64,000 nt of DNA from Synchiropus splendidus (taxonomy: Eukaryota > Chordata > Actinopteri > Syngnathiformes > Callionymidae): NCBI RefSeq assembly GCF_027744825.2, contig NC_071340.1, positions 6,264,501-6,328,500 on the forward strand, written 5' to 3'. The translations under genes were made by a program, and so were the position numbers. How positions within the stretch are numbered: the stretch's first letter is position 1; each line of letters opens with the position of its first letter. Below are positions 11,134 through 26,100 of this stretch, one piece after another. A model generated the notes under the pieces. The model was not told the origin of the DNA. It ran no database searches and worked only from the letters and a program-made list of their open reading frames with translations.

Positions 11134-14100
11134 TCAGGTGGCCTGCACCAGTGGTGTGAGCACACCCTTCTCTCCCTCTGTCACACCATTAGATCTACTA
11201 AGTCCAGCATAGGGCAACTCCTTTTTGGGCAAACAAGAGGCAAACATAGTGTCCAACATGCCCAGCACCTCCATGAGCTCCAACTGATAGTCAAGCTCAC
11301 GTTCCACAAGATCCTGGAGTCGCAACAGCTGGCGATCGACAACAGGGGACTGGCCAATGATGGGCTGGTAAATGTCCAGCATGATCTCAGCTGCTTTTAC
11401 CAGGATGGGAGTAAACCTGGGGTCCACCAAGTTCCTGTGAAGGACAGGGGCCGACATAGTGGTAAGAATTACATTCAAAGACTCAAACCTTCCTTTGCCA
11501 TATTAATTTAGAATTTTGAATGACAGAAAGTTAATCATTTAATATTTCTTTAGATTACACAGAGCTTCTAAACATTTGCACCATACCCAATTAAGAAGTT
11601 TAGAATCTGAGAAACAGCCTTCTCATCCCTCCCTGCGAGAGCGTTCTTCAGCGTCCCTCTCCTGTCCAGCTCCTTCACAACAGCCACTGGGATTTCTGGT
11701 TTTCTGTGTCTTGTCCATTTCTACAGAGAGAAAGAGGTGTTTTGAGAAGGCTGCTAGAAGTACTGCAACACATTCAAACATGGTGGTCTAAAAACAGACA
11801 ACTGACTGGCAGTTGAGGCCCTTTAAGATCAGGAGACCACAAGATCAGAAATGACAACTAGGTTGCTGATCTCTGTCAGGAACATGTGATATGCTGTCTA
11901 GTCACACACAATAAGCGAAAGTTCAGTTTCCAAACATTTGCTCCAGAAGGTTCATACCTGCAGTGCTGCGTCCAAAGCAAGTGACACGTTGAATTTCTTT
12001 AGCTGCTTGTCATATTGAGCCAAGTGCTGCCTGACTGGTTTACTGACAAGAAAGTCATCCTGTTAAAAATAAAAAAACACACAAAAAAATAGATTCACTA
12101 CAGACATGCTGGGACAGTGCACACCTCCGCTTGCACACTTGTTTCCAAACCGTGACGTGGATATTATTCGCGACATTCTTTTTCCACCATAATTCCCATT
12201 CGATACATTTCAAGTGCAATGACAGCAGGTGGAAGTGAATTGATAGAACAGTTTTCTTTATGAAGTCAGGATTTTTGCCTCTTTTCGCTTTAATAACCAG
12301 ATCGAAATGTAAAGTAAAATCTTTCACAAATCCAAGCATACCTATCCTCAAAATGTAATCACTTGCTCCTTACCCCATTTCTGTTTCATCAAAATCTCTC
12401 CGTAACTTAACTTACAAACGAGTTACAAACCAAGGCATCAAAAAGATTGTCAAGAGCCATCACCGCCAACACCCATGACACAGTAACACCATATACCAAA
12501 CAAGAATGGGCTTGCATGGTGACTGACTGAGCTAGATTCACAGTCTCTTAAAATTGCTAGTACAACCATCATCACTTTGCACACTGAAGAACTCTCACCT
12601 GTTTAGGGACGTAATTCTTTCCTTTGACATAAACCTTGTATGTTGGTCGACGCTTTTGGGCCACTTTAGAATCTTCTGGGTTCTTTCTGTGTTTGACGCT
12701 CAGGATGCCGTTTGTCATGCCCACCACGATGGACGCGTCATCAGGCTGGTGGAAACAAAAGAAATGTAGAGGAATATTCACTTCTACTTCATTCCTTTAA
12801 AAATAACCGAGCACTGTTTCATGCGCCGATGTCAGACTCTTGAAATCATCAGGAAGTTCAGTCGATGGATCACTCAAGAGATCATCATCCTAGGCCAACT
12901 AAAGGCTACCAAAATTACAAAGAGACTTACAGCCAGTGCCACACTAAGAATGGAGGCAGCATAGTCGAAGTTGTGGACGACTTTGTAAGTGGTTGTGTTG
13001 TAGACTTTTACATGCCTGAAACAGACATTAGACATTAGATCCTACAATCGACTCACAAGCAACAGGAAAAAAGACCAGATGTAAACACCTGTCCAGAGAC
13101 GCCGTCAACAGCCGTTGTCCGCAGCTGCTGAGACACAAACTAGTAACAGTTTTGTGGTGGTTCTTCAGTGACACCAGGGGTTGACCTCCTTTGAGGAGAT
13201 CCCAGACTTTAACACAGCGACCCCCTAATGAGAGAAAACAGTTCCAAACTGAACATTCATTTAAGTAAGGCACCATGAATGATCCTCCTGTAATTATGTA
13301 GAAGAATTAAATTAAAATTTTCCTCTCTTTCATCACCTGCTGACACGAGGAGTCCTTCTGAAGGATAGAGAAGCAAACTTTCCACCGGCTGGCCATGCTC
13401 CATCATCATCACACTCTTATCTGTTCTGACATCAAACAGCTTCACTGTGTGGTCGTATGAACCTGCAGCACAAAATAAAACATATTTAGCGATGACATTT
13501 TTCTTTGGGAGGGGGTGATGAAACATTGCCTACATTATACATATATAAGAAGACTAAACTGACCAGTGATGAAGAGATCTTTGTTGAGTTTGCTGGTCAC
13601 ACCACAGCGGATATAATCTTTGTGTTCCTGGTACACGCTGAGCTCTGCTGCATTCGGGATGTCCCAGAGCCGACATGTGTAGTCATCTGACCCTGTGATA
13701 ATGTGATAACGGTCCGAGGTAAAGTCCGTCACGTGTACCGCCCTGAGAGCAGATTTCTGAGCATTAAAATGGTGCCACTTATTTTTGTAGATCTGCTTTG
13801 AATTCTAATGTGTTGTCAGAATCTTGAGATCATCATGTGGTTCAGTCGATGGATCACTCAAGAAATCATCCCACAACTAGGTGGACAAAGACATTGACTA
13901 GATTAAATGTCATTATGCAAGCAAATAATAATGTAATAGAATTGACGGAGAAGATCCCCTATTCAAAAACTACAGAAATTCATGTAAAATATTTCATAGC
14001 AAAAACAATAAATGGTGATTAACATACTTTGTGTGCCCCTTGAACATCCTGAGCGCCACCTTTCCGTCAACATCGAACAACCGCACCTTTGAGTCCTCAC

Positions 14101-14544
14101 ACCCCGCCACCAACAGCTGTCCATCAGACCGAAACCTCCCGCAGTATGCAGTGTCCTTAAACTTAGTAAAAGATTTGACTGGCTCCTTAGAGAAGGGTCC
14201 ATAAACATGGATCTGGAAAAACAAATAAAATGTTACATTTTTGATGTTGTTATGAAAAACTTTAACTGTGAAACAACTGTTTGCATACTCTGGTGAACGC
14301 TGTCACGGCAAAATTATGTGGTGCGACAGGAGAGAAGTCTATGCTCGAGACTGCTCCGTACTCTTTAATCTGGACTGGAGCCTATGAACGACACAAAACA
14401 TTAAAATCGGTAGAACAAAATGACAGAATTGTGCAAAGCAATGTGATGGTTCACCTTGTAGTTCTTCCAGTAAAGTGTGTCCTGTGTGACTTTCTCCCCC
14501 AGTTTAGGGTAAACTGGGATTTTGGTGGGCTTGAAGGAAGCCAT
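11134..14544 (-). CDS. utp15: U3 small nucleolar RNA-associated protein 15 (SSU processome, WD40)
   Basis: UTP15 belongs to the t-UTP subcomplex, which joins rDNA transcription to pre-18S processing in the nucleolus. Coding exons in order: 14544-14455, 14381-14289, 14212-14028, 13742-13564, 13462-13337, 13224-13089, 13015-12931, 12745-12599, 12059-11958, 11720-11587, 11434-11134. They join in phase to 525 residues; I recall 518 for human. The start is [20 protein letters not shown]40 blades follow ([38 protein letters not shown], each with GH or equivalent). The C-terminal UTP15 domain contains [19 protein letters not shown] and [11 protein letters not shown] noncoding first exon is indicated by a donor (CGAAG|GTAAGG) at 15,153/15,154. 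It heads away from btf3 and is followed downstream by arhgef28, as in human. Confidence 0.97.
12828..12894 (-). ncRNA. snord71: Box C/D snoRNA, SNORD71-like, copy 1 (utp15 intron)
   Basis: Read on the utp15 sense strand it has box C ATGATGA (12888-12882), a guide TTGAGTGATCCATCGA, box D' CTGA (12861-12858), box C' TGATGAT and box D CTGA (12835-12832). The guide GAGTGATCCATCG pairs with 5.8S rRNA CGGUGGAUCACUC over 13 positions with one G-U. The fifth base upstream of D' faces U14, the 2'-O-methyl site assigned to SNORD71 (HBII-239). The terminal stem is weak (gcc/ggc). It sits in the 185-bp intron between the exons 13015-12931 and 12745-12599. Boundaries are approximate. Confidence 0.85.
13809..13878 (-). 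ncRNA. snord71: Box C/D snoRNA, SNORD71-like, copy 2 (utp15 intron)
   Basis: A paralogue of the copy at 12.8 kb. The guide TTGAGTGATCCATCGA and the D' box CTGA are identical, C' is ATGATGA and D is CTGA (13819-13816). Box C is weaker (ATGATTT). This copy has a clear terminal stem, GTTGT before box C pairing with ACAAC after box D. The predicted target is again 5.8S U14. It lies in the intron between utp15 exons 14212-14028 and 13742-13564, on the sense strand, as expected for an intron-processed snoRNA. Confidence 0.87.
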
Positions 14545-15153
14545 CGGCGCAACTTTGTCACAGAATAATTAGCCTGCACAGAACAACAGAAAAATGAGTC
14601 AACTATTAAGATAATAACAAGAAGGAGGAGGAACTCACCAGACAGCTAAAGAGTTATTGCATATTTGTGAGTGCAAAACTTGGGGTACATATTATTTATA
14701 GACAGTGGTGAGATACATTCTCCTGGCTGCTCTGGGATGTAGATTAAAGTGTGGCAGTACAATTAAATGATGCACTTAAGAGTAGTAAATGTAGTAGCAA
14801 AAATGAATTTGAATGATTAAAAATAAATATATTCGGTTATAATGTTTGTTAATGTTTTATCTGCCAGCAGTCATCAAAATAATTGGAAATAAAACGAAAT
14901 ATAATAGTCCAAATGAATAGATTCCAAACAAAAACCCGATGTATTTAAAAAGTTGTTTCTCGGTATGTAAACATTCGGCATATATTCAAATTAAACAAAT
15001 AGGTCCATATTGCATTTACACACACCGAAATCTGCTTTGATCCAACAGAGAACATCGGAAAGTGTCGATTTTTGAAAACAAAACTGCAGCAGACAACGTG
15101 TTCAGCCTCCAGAGGCAACACGAAGACCTCATGAAGACATTAACGATCCTTAC

Positions 15154-15713
15154 CTTCGACAAAGGGACCCAGAGGTGTGTCTTTACTTCTTAAATAATCT
15201 TCGTTGGAAGTCTATTATGATAGATTTATAACTTAAATAAACCAAAATCAAACCATTTTACACAACTATCACGTTGCCTCTTCTTGAAAAGGAGGTCGCC
15301 ATGACTGTACCAGTGACGACTTCCGCTCCGAAATCCTCGTGTCAAAAGATAGAATGCAAAGTAGAGAGATGTATTATGATGAATATTATTATTGATTATT
15401 TTTATTTATTTGGGAGAATTCATAGCAAGACAATAGTTCCCAAGAGTGACAGGCTTCAAAAAAATGTATGCGAAATAAATATTTGCTGTGTGTTGCAGAG
15501 TAACTGTCTGTTCACTACGAAAAGAAAAAAAAAAGAAAAAAACGATAATGAGTTGGAAGCTTTACAGTTTTGAGATAGAAAGGGAGTGTGTGGGAATACA
15601 TTTTAGCTGTTTTACCTTGAAAAGTTGCCAATCTATTTGCCTCACTTCCGGCCTGCGTTCCTTTCTCTAAGCGTCTGACGGTTGTGTGATCCGCGTGTTT
15701 ACACACTCCCAGG
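15154..15713. promoter_or_regulatory. Head-to-head utp15 / btf3 promoter region
   Basis: The noncoding first exon of utp15 begins somewhere above its donor at 15,154 on the minus strand. The btf3 leader starts near 15,660 on the plus strand and probably ends at the donor CCCAG|GTTCGT, 15,714. ETS/GABP-type CTTCCG sites lie on both sides: CACTTCCGGC at 15,643-15,652 and ACTTCCG near 15,319. A pyrimidine run CCTTTCTCT just after the first could be a 5'TOP start for btf3. The transcription starts are inferred, not observed. Confidence 0.55.
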
Positions 15714-16599
15714 TTCGTTCTCTTATTTCTTTGCTTTTCGCGTCTTTACACTTTCCTAACATCTACACAGGCCTATACTTTAGTTTCGATATTTTCTGAG
15801 AACACCGTTTGAGGTGTAGTACATGTTTTAAATGTGCTAAATTCTCTATTTTCATCCGAAGAGGCCCGTCTTTGACTCGAGTCTTAGCTAGCTGCTAACT
15901 AAATAGCATTATCACGATTGCGCTAATGAAACAAGTACGAATGACCATCCGTCTGCTAAACATCATCATCGGTGGACTTTCCGAACGTCAGTGCAGCGAA
16001 ACGTTTGAGTCAATTTTGACGTTATGAGTTCCGTAGTTTTGTTAACCAGGACTAGTATGGATCTTCAGTGGGTGTGCTGCTATTTTAAGGCGTGTAGCAG
16101 CTGTCCCACTCTTCAGGGAGATTTTGGGGACTTTTAACGTTCTGCAGACCATTGAAATAACCAACGTGAGTTTGTGCGGACCAATGGTGACATCTAGTTG
16201 ATAGCCCGTGTCAGAAGTGTGATCGTGAGAGTAAGATTCATTACATGATTTATTGATCTCTTTCACTCATGCGTTGGAACTGATCACTCGAATCAATCAC
16301 GTATGGAAATAAACATTTCACAAATGTAACTTATATTTGTACTTGCTTGTTTCTGTTTCAATGTGTATAGTTGAAATGCAGGCATATGATGTCCATGTAT
16401 TCATTTAATGAACAACTTTTGCACTAGTGGGAACTGCAGTTACTACCACCACAGGTCTCTCTTGTCATTTCACCACTTCACTTGGTGTTTCTGATTTGCT
16501 TTTGCAAAACTGTGGTTTGAGGATTACAGCAATATTTCAACATTGAAATGTGAGCATTCTTCTTGGATAATCTACAAGTCCAATTTGTCTATTGTTTAG

Positions 16600-18339
<1,740 letters not shown>

Positions 18340-18957
18340 TAACTTTAAGTCCGCTCCCCCCTGTCCACTGAGCTTCTTCCCCTGTGGACGCATTTTATAG
18401 TTGTTCATCTTCTGCTGCTGCACTGTGGCTACAAATTAAAGTTGCCTTTTTATCCATCACCTTGGCAGTCATGAGAAATTGGGTTTTAGCTCCTCACCAT
18501 CGCTCACAGTATTTAATGGAGTTCAACGTGCAAACCTTTTTCTTTCTCACGCCAACTCACCTGCATTGTCATGAAATTACATCAAACACGTTTTGGTGAT
18601 ATGAATTGTTTATTAAAGACATTTAAAACAAATGACTGTTTTTCTTTCATCTTGCAACAAGCATGGGCAATAGTTTTGATGGTTATGAGATAGAGGTCAG
18701 GTTGCGACCATTCCAGTAAACCCCCCTCCACACCCAGTGTAGATGGTGTTCCATAGTCGTCTTGTGACTGCAGGGTTTTTATTTGTTAGCCAGCTACAAT
18801 ATTGCTTCCTCCGAGGTGAAATGGGGATGGAAACCCATGTGTCGTTCAGTTTGTGTGTTTGGTGTTCTCAGGCTGATCTAAAGCTTGGGGAAAATGCTGA
18901 GGAAGAATGCTATTGTGAGGAGCTGATAGAGTAGCGCACCCAGTACCAGATGTAAGA

Positions 18958-19153
18958 GCTGGGGTCTCAAACTGACCCAAAAATGGGTCGCAGTGGCTGC
19001 AAGTTTTTTTGTTCCAACTTTAAATTGTCACACAGCTCCATCAGGCAGTTGTCTGAAGACTGTAATCAGTTGATCGGTTGGCCAGTGTTGTGCTATGGTT
19101 CAGCTAGAATCCAAACCTGCAGCCATGTGTGGATCAGTTTGAGGCCTCTGCTG
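18958..19153. mobile_element. MITE with inverted terminal repeats, hAT-like
   Basis: The left end reads GGGGTCTCAAACTGACCC with TGGCTGCAAGTTT further in. The right end is its reverse complement with changes (GGCCTCAAACTGATCCA and GGCTGCAGGTTT). These form imperfect inverted terminal repeats about 45 bp long around a short unrelated core. GGGGTCTCAAACT is a familiar start of fish hAT-type MITEs. A clean 8-bp target duplication was not found. Confidence 0.6.
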
Positions 19154-19382
19154 CATCATGACCCACCTCTCACATCCGCATTATGAATAACTGCCTGGTA
19201 GAAAACACCTTCAGGCAGAAACTTGGACCAAGCGTGAACAATTTGAATGCTTTTTTATGCCAAAGGCTGGATGAAGTTTTGTTGATTCAATGTCTTTGTC
19301 GAGAACATGAAGCTTCGATGACACAGCAGAAATAACCTTGCAGTGGATATAGCAAATTATGTCAAGATAAGGTCCTCAGTCT

Positions 19383-21060
19383 TCAATGTTTATGAATGTT
19401 TATTTCAATCCCATGCCCCCCCCCTTCACTTCCTTCTGATCTCTTTTTACCAGAATAATCTAGCAGTTTGTGTGTCAGACATATTGTATTGAAAACCGTC
19501 ACGTTGTTTAGGTTTTTCATTTCCTTTGTCAGTGAGTTGCACATTTTCGCTCCCACTATTGCAGTGTACATTAGTCTCAGTGTGGTTCTAGCATATGGTT
19601 GGTAGGACTTCCCTCTTCTTCTCTGCTCCTCTTCATCAGAACATAGTTTAAACAGTCTTTGTAGATGATCCAGTAGCAATTCATTTCTGGCTCTAAACAT
19701 GACCAGCAGTGGTGGTCTGTCTTCTAGCTCAGGAAACTGCAGTACTCTTGCTTTAGCAAACACTTCATTGGTATGTGCTCTGTAATCTGCCCAACAGTAA
19801 CCATGAATGCCATTGTATTGGCTCAAATAATGAAACACATAATGACTATCGATGAATTGATAAACTATGAACACTTGTTTATATTTTTGGAACGCAGCTG
19901 TTGTCAAACTTAGGCCATGAACTGAAGGATGGACCACAAGTGCAGGATGAAGGCAGATAAGCAGGTACTCATGGCTTGCATGGCAGAGCGATGGCTTCTG
20001 AGCCGTTGAGATGTACCTCCATGGGTGAAAAAGTATGACTGGGAGCCCATTGATGCTGGTCATCATCAAAAGACTGACAATGGACAACACCAGTGTAGAG
20101 TTCTGGGCCGGGGCGCAGCTGCACAGCGCACCACCGCTCGTGTTTTCCTGACACTTACCGGTGGTCACCTCATCGCCACCGTCCGTCACAGCACTGCTTG
20201 CGCGTATTTTTCCGCCGGTGCTCGGATGTTGCGTCAGTGAGGAGGCAGGACCTGTTACAACTTTGGCGACCTTTATTTTTCAGCATTAATCGGTGTTGAC
20301 GCTGGACCCCGCTTTCAAAACCTGCTTTCATCAGGATGTCATTACGCGTCTTCGCTTATTTCTCAGACCGTATACGGAAAGTTCCGACCTTCCCAGACCG
20401 CGTATACCTGCGTGTCACGTAGACTACGACAGCGCTTCCAGGAGAGCTGCTATGACATTTGTTTAACTCTTATATCACATGGCTTCTTAGTTGACACATT
20501 ACACACAACTCAGTCAATATTTCTACTCTTATGATGCAGAGGTTGAAAAGCAGCAGAGTGAAGAACAGTTCAATTTCTGCCTCTTAAACCCTCTTTCCTT
20601 ATTTTTTTTTTTTTAGCTCAGTGTCTGTATTTAATTGTGCATAAAACTGTTTCTATTTAATTGTGAACGTGTGTGTATTATTGTCTGTTATGTGTCTTGT
20701 TTGGTTGTGTTTTACTTTTGTGTTTGCCTGTGTGAGTACATGTGTACATTATCATTATTGTTTTTATTATTGATTTAGTTTAGTTTCATTGTCAAGGGCA
20801 AGTTACTGTCCGTATTTTGACTGGAAAAGACAGAAAATGACAAATTTTCCCCTCCTTAAAGGAGTCTATTTCTATCTTTTTTTTTTTTCATTTCCATTTC
20901 TCTGTTCTTAATTAGTGTTTTTAGATCCTCTCCACTGTTGATAACATTTGTGTCATATGTGTCATATAAACAATTTAGGTCCCGGAACTGAGCCTTGAGG
21001 CACATTCCATCGCTCCCGTTTTGATTTAACCTCTCATCCCATATACTTCCAGTTTTGAGA
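19383..21060 (-). mobile_element. Decayed non-LTR retrotransposon, minus strand
   Basis: Near 21,010-20,970 the minus strand reads NVPQGSVPGP, the VPQGSxLGP signature of LINE reverse transcriptase, preceded by LEVYGMRG. About 1 kb downstream an open frame (20,189-19,383, 268 codons) contains YRAHTNEVFAKARVLQFPEL, a MFRARNELL block and KMCNSLTKEMKNLNNVTVF. This is the C-terminal pattern of such elements (AxYRxHTxxLFxxLxxLxL ... WNSLPxxI). Between them the frame is broken. It is an old, inactive copy; the clade is not determined. The first ~130 residues of the open frame resemble nothing I know. Confidence 0.6.
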
Positions 21061-21779
21061 CCAGTATATGTTGGTCAACTCGGCTGATTTCCCACTCCTC
21101 AACCTAAACTGTTTCTTTCATGTAGAAAGAAAGTGTCTCGCTTCTGTACGGTTTTTCTTGTGTAATAAAAGTCTCGATGTTCTCTGCTTCTCAGCTGACC
21201 CCTTCTGCAGGTCATCCTCTGACATTTCTAACAGTTTCATATCTAGTCTATGAATTGCATAATGAATTATTATCTGCAACTTAGAGACAGTGACACTGAA
21301 CTACCTAATTTACATGAGCTCTGTTCACAAGGGAAGCATTTTGCATGTGTAAGAGGAACCCATTTGCACATGTGAACCCACAGTGTCACCAAAACTTCTT
21401 CCTCCATAGATGGCATTTGGCAAAAGCAAATAGCTGATGACTAACTCAGGGAAACTCAGGGACTAACTCATGGGGTTACTTAGAGGAACCCTGACAACAG
21501 CATTTGGATTTGGCCAGAGTCACCTTGAAATTCTTCATTGGTCAAATCAATGAGGGTCCCTGGTAATTTATATCACTTTTATTGTCAGACTCACAGATGT
21601 ACTGGTGATGGGCGATGTCTTCTTCCTCTTCTCCTCATCATGTTCCTGCTGTCTGAGACATTCAGAGAGCAGTTCATCCTTCTTCCTGATGTACTCATGG
21701 ATTTCCAGTTTTGATTTTGGTTTTCTGGCTTTGTTTAATAACCTAAGATTTCAAAGGGGATCAATAGATGCAATCTCAT

Positions 21780-22470
21780 AGATGCGTCCGCAAGAATATC
21801 CAAAAAAAAAAGTTTTTCTATGGCAAGGTCATCAGGTCTTCTTCAAAGCAATTTTAGATATTTTGTTTGGCCTAGTATTTTATCAGTTAGCCCTAAGCCT
21901 TACCCAGTCAGTATTTGATGGTACATTTCTTTCAGCCTCTATACATGTAACGCTCCAACCTCCTTTTAAGAAACCCAATCTTGAAGGATCCTAATTATTT
22001 TAAGCCTCTCATCTTATTTAAGCTCACAGGAAAATGAATGTCCTCAGAAATCTACCTCAAAATTCTCTTTTGAAAAATATGCCAGTCTGGTCTCAGCACA
22101 GGCGAACCCCCCATTTTTACATTTGTGTTAAATCTCAGTGCCGCTTTGAGACACTGCTGATCGGGGAACTTTATGGACTGCTCTCCCTCTTGTGTGGGAA
22201 TCACAGACACTGCTCTCAGTTGGTTCCAGTCGTTTATCATATCAGACAGGACTTCAGTTACCTTGAGTCACTTCTCTTTCTCAGCCAGATTCACCTGAGG
22301 TGGGCCACAAGGTTCTATTTTAGGTCACATCTTATTTTCAATCTGCATGGTATCACTTGGCCAAATCATGCTCCTTGCATCTTTCAAGCATCTCAATCTA
22401 TTGCAACTGTCTTGGTGATGTGACCGGCTGGATGGTTATTATTATTATTGTAATTATTATTATTATCATT
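21780..22470 (+). mobile_element. Decayed L2/Maui-like LINE, plus strand
   Basis: Fragments in shifting frames read PPFKKPNLEGSNYFKPL near 21,957, like the entry of the reverse-transcriptase domain (LKKPxLDPxxxxxYRPIS). At 22,299-22,372 there is GGPQGSILGHILFSI, its catalytic-loop neighbourhood. Numerous stops and indels separate them. An ATT-rich microsatellite at 22,436-22,468 may be the simple-repeat tail typical of L2-type insertions. Confidence 0.6.
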
Positions 22471-23125
22471 GACAAATGTCATTGTTTAATTTGCATTTTA
22501 TGTCTCTCTTGAACTCTCTGTTGAACAGATTTTGCCCCTGAAACTGCATCTTGATCTGATAATGGTGTTTGGTACATCAAAAATATTCTTATCAAAACTG
22601 GATCCACTTCCTCTAACCCCGAGACCATGGTCCTCAATCAGACAATGGCACAGGTTCTTTGACAGGTTGGAGAGGAAATAAAAAAAAGTGTCAGGTATGT
22701 ATGAATGAATCATGTGTATCAGCAGTGCATATGACTCTACTTTGTTCCCTTTTCCCTTTTCATTCACATGATGAGCGGTCTAATAATTATGTGTGTGAGT
22801 GGAGGGCAGTCCCCTCACACCCACTGGACACCCACACTTTTATCAGAATCTTGATCGAAACCAATGGTGTCAAACCGAAGTCTGTCTATGAAATTTGTCA
22901 TACAAAACCGTATAGAGGAACTGTGTGTGGGTCATCTTTATCTGCTTACTACACAAGTTTCATTTTCACCTCCAGCCTTGATGTGATGACGAATATGAAC
23001 GAAACAATATTGAGAATGATGCAAAGCAGGGTAATATAAAATGCTGCTTTCTAGGTGCTGAGATAACTCACCAGATTTACAGCCAGCACGCTCCTGTTGT
23101 CCACCATCGCTCCATATTCACCACA

Positions 23126-26100
23126 ATGGTAAGATACTGAAGAACACTGACGCTTTTATCAATTTTGCAACATGTATTTTTATAATATTGGATATTTTAT
23201 AATAATAGTTCAGCTTCATAATGAAATGATTGAGATTGCTGCTATTTGTTCATGTCCTTTATTGCACCTTATAAATGTGGTCAATTTTCAAAGAAAAAAT
23301 ATCATTAAAAAAAACCCCATTTCTTTACAATTTCAAAGAGAGAGGAGAGGAATAAAGTAACCTCTTATTTTTGAAGTTATAGTCTCATCTGGATGTTTGA
23401 GCCTCTCACACCCTGCAGAAAATCTAATTCCAGCTGCTTCTATCAACTATACATCTAATACTTGTGAGCTCAGGTGTGAGCAGAAATGAACATGGACCTT
23501 TCGTCTCAATTGCAATTGAAACATTTTAAAAACAGTAATATGGGGCGTTAAAGTGAAAGATCACGGTTAAAGGGACACACAAGTCCCTCGCCAATAAAAC
23601 CACATTTTGCTTAAGAAAATTGCTTAAAAGTATTTACCAGGAAGTACGCTGTGTTGTGTTGTGTTTCACAAAACTGATCTAATCAAATTTTACTCATAAC
23701 TATATAGAGAAAAACCCTAGAAAGAACTAATAGCTATTGCTAGTAAGGCACATTTAGTCTATCTGATAAAATGATAATGATTATTGCCAATTTTTTGTTG
23801 CACGCACTATCTGGTGGCTGACATAAGTATTGCGAAGATATCTTTGTACCAACTTGTAATCATTGCATTTTTTCTTCTCAGAGAGTTTTGCTGTTTGTCG
23901 TCCTGTTGACCACCCAGACAAAAACTCACATTCTTGGTAGCTTTCCAAAAAAGTGTACGTGCTTTGCAAATGCATCGTATGAATATAATGCCACATGTAA
24001 TATTCTGATATCTGATGTGGATGCTTGTGTGTCTGTAGATGTTGTGACTCAGAATCAGTCCAGTCACGTCAAAATCCACTGTGACACGACCTCTCCTGGC
24101 CCAGTCACCTGGAAGTTTAATGGTGCTGACCTGGAGCAGGTGGATTTTGCCTACCATCAAGAGCAACTGGATCTGATGGTGGAGGATGTAGACCAGCCCA
24201 TGTTGGGTGAATACAGTTGCTGGAGGAATGGAGTTGAGCTGTCATCCACTCACCTGCTGGAGGAGAATGTAGTGAATGACGAGCACTTTAGTGAGTGGCA
24301 GCTCTGGGCAAAAGTCAAGGCAACAGTCAGGAGCAGTTTGACATCACAATTTTCATTTTTCCTCCCCCTTCCATTTAGAGTCTTTCCTGAGATGTTGGGC
24401 AAAATCTTATGACTGCCACTTCAGCTGTGAATGGAACCACTCTGTGTACTCCACTGTGCGTCTCGGACTCGGCTCAAACTGGTAGATCATTCATAAATTA
24501 AAAGTACGTATGGTAAAACTGGCTCTAATATTGACCTTCTTTATTTCTTTCCATGCAGCTCTCAGGGTTTGACCTCCTGTCAGTGGGTGCAGAGCTCACA
24601 TAGGACTCTCAAAGGAAAGCTTCACTTTGACGTCGCACACCATCTCACTCCTTTTGCCGAGGAAACCGACGTGCTCACTCTCACTGTCGAGGCCTTCGCT
24701 GACCACTACTCCATCCTGAGGAGGACGAGGCATTTTTTCCTCAGAGATATCAGTGAGCACAATGCATTCAAGAAATAATAATGATATTTATCAAGCAATT
24801 CATTAATGAGCACCTTTCAAATATGAAAGGCCAGTGAATAATAAAATAGAAAATATAAATAATAATGAAACATCATAGTGCATATGAAATCGAAAAAGAA
24901 AGAGACATGCCAGTTATCCATAACAAGTTTTCAAATCGATAGAATATGAAGCCATTTAAACCTAATACAAGCAGAAATGTGCATTTCTTTTTTATGATGT
25001 AATAGCTAGTTATTAAAAAAATCTGAATTATAAGGTTTGTAGCATAGAATTTCTCAAGTGTTACCTGTTCACTTGAAGTAACTGTATTTATCATGTACTG
25101 TAATGATCCTTTTTTCTGGTCCAGTTCAACCTGACAGCCCTGACATTGTCAAATGTGAGGAGGAAGGGATAGCTCTGAATGTGACCATCGAACCTCCTTC
25201 TAGCTGGTCCAGACCTCACAGCTTCTTTCAGCTCGAGCATGAGATCGAATACGTGTCCAGGGACAACGGCGAGGTGAGCACTCCTTCACTGACTCATCAT
25301 ACAAATTTAAATCCCATCCATCACATCTTCTCACCACGTGGCTTCTCTCAAATCAGCATGGCACAACCACGTCAATTCTGATACCACAGGGAGTCAGCAG
25401 ACTGAGGGTCCGATCCAGAGACCCGCTAGTGATGTCACGCTGGAGTCATTGGAGCAAATGGAAAAACGTAACTGATGCGCTGTCATGTGTCTGATGAGAA
25501 TTTCATGTCTTTGTGTGTACTAGGCTCGGTCTCACACCCACACCTACGCACAACATGCCTGTTTTTCTCATAATCCCTGGAAGATATTTCACACCTATTT
25601 TATAATATTAACATAACATAACATTTATTTATTTATTTATTTATGAAGCATGATTCATATGGTTCAATGACTGCATGACTCAGTGATCAGATGGGTCACT
25701 TTACTGATAGAGCTCTACATGATCTATTCTTCCTTGTGAGTTTGTCATTTGAAGAGTTGATGTTTCAGCGTGGTCTTGTTTTTTCTCCGTGTTTGTGGTG
25801 TGTATAGATTATGTCGATTAAAGAGTGTTGCATGTACCTCCTCGTCATAAGTTTCTTTCTTCTCGTGTACATTGTCATGTTGGAACTGAAACGTTCCCTG
25901 TCTTAAACATGAATGTTTAGTTTCCACACATGCAAGCACAAACTACTTTGAATAAAACAGTGATGCATTTGTTTCATACGGGGCTTGGTCACATGCTGAC
26001 TCCTGGCCACCACAGCATATGACAACTGTAGACGTGAGGACACGACCTGGATTAATGTGTCACAATTTTGTTACAGATTCACACAGGAAACAAGAGGCAA

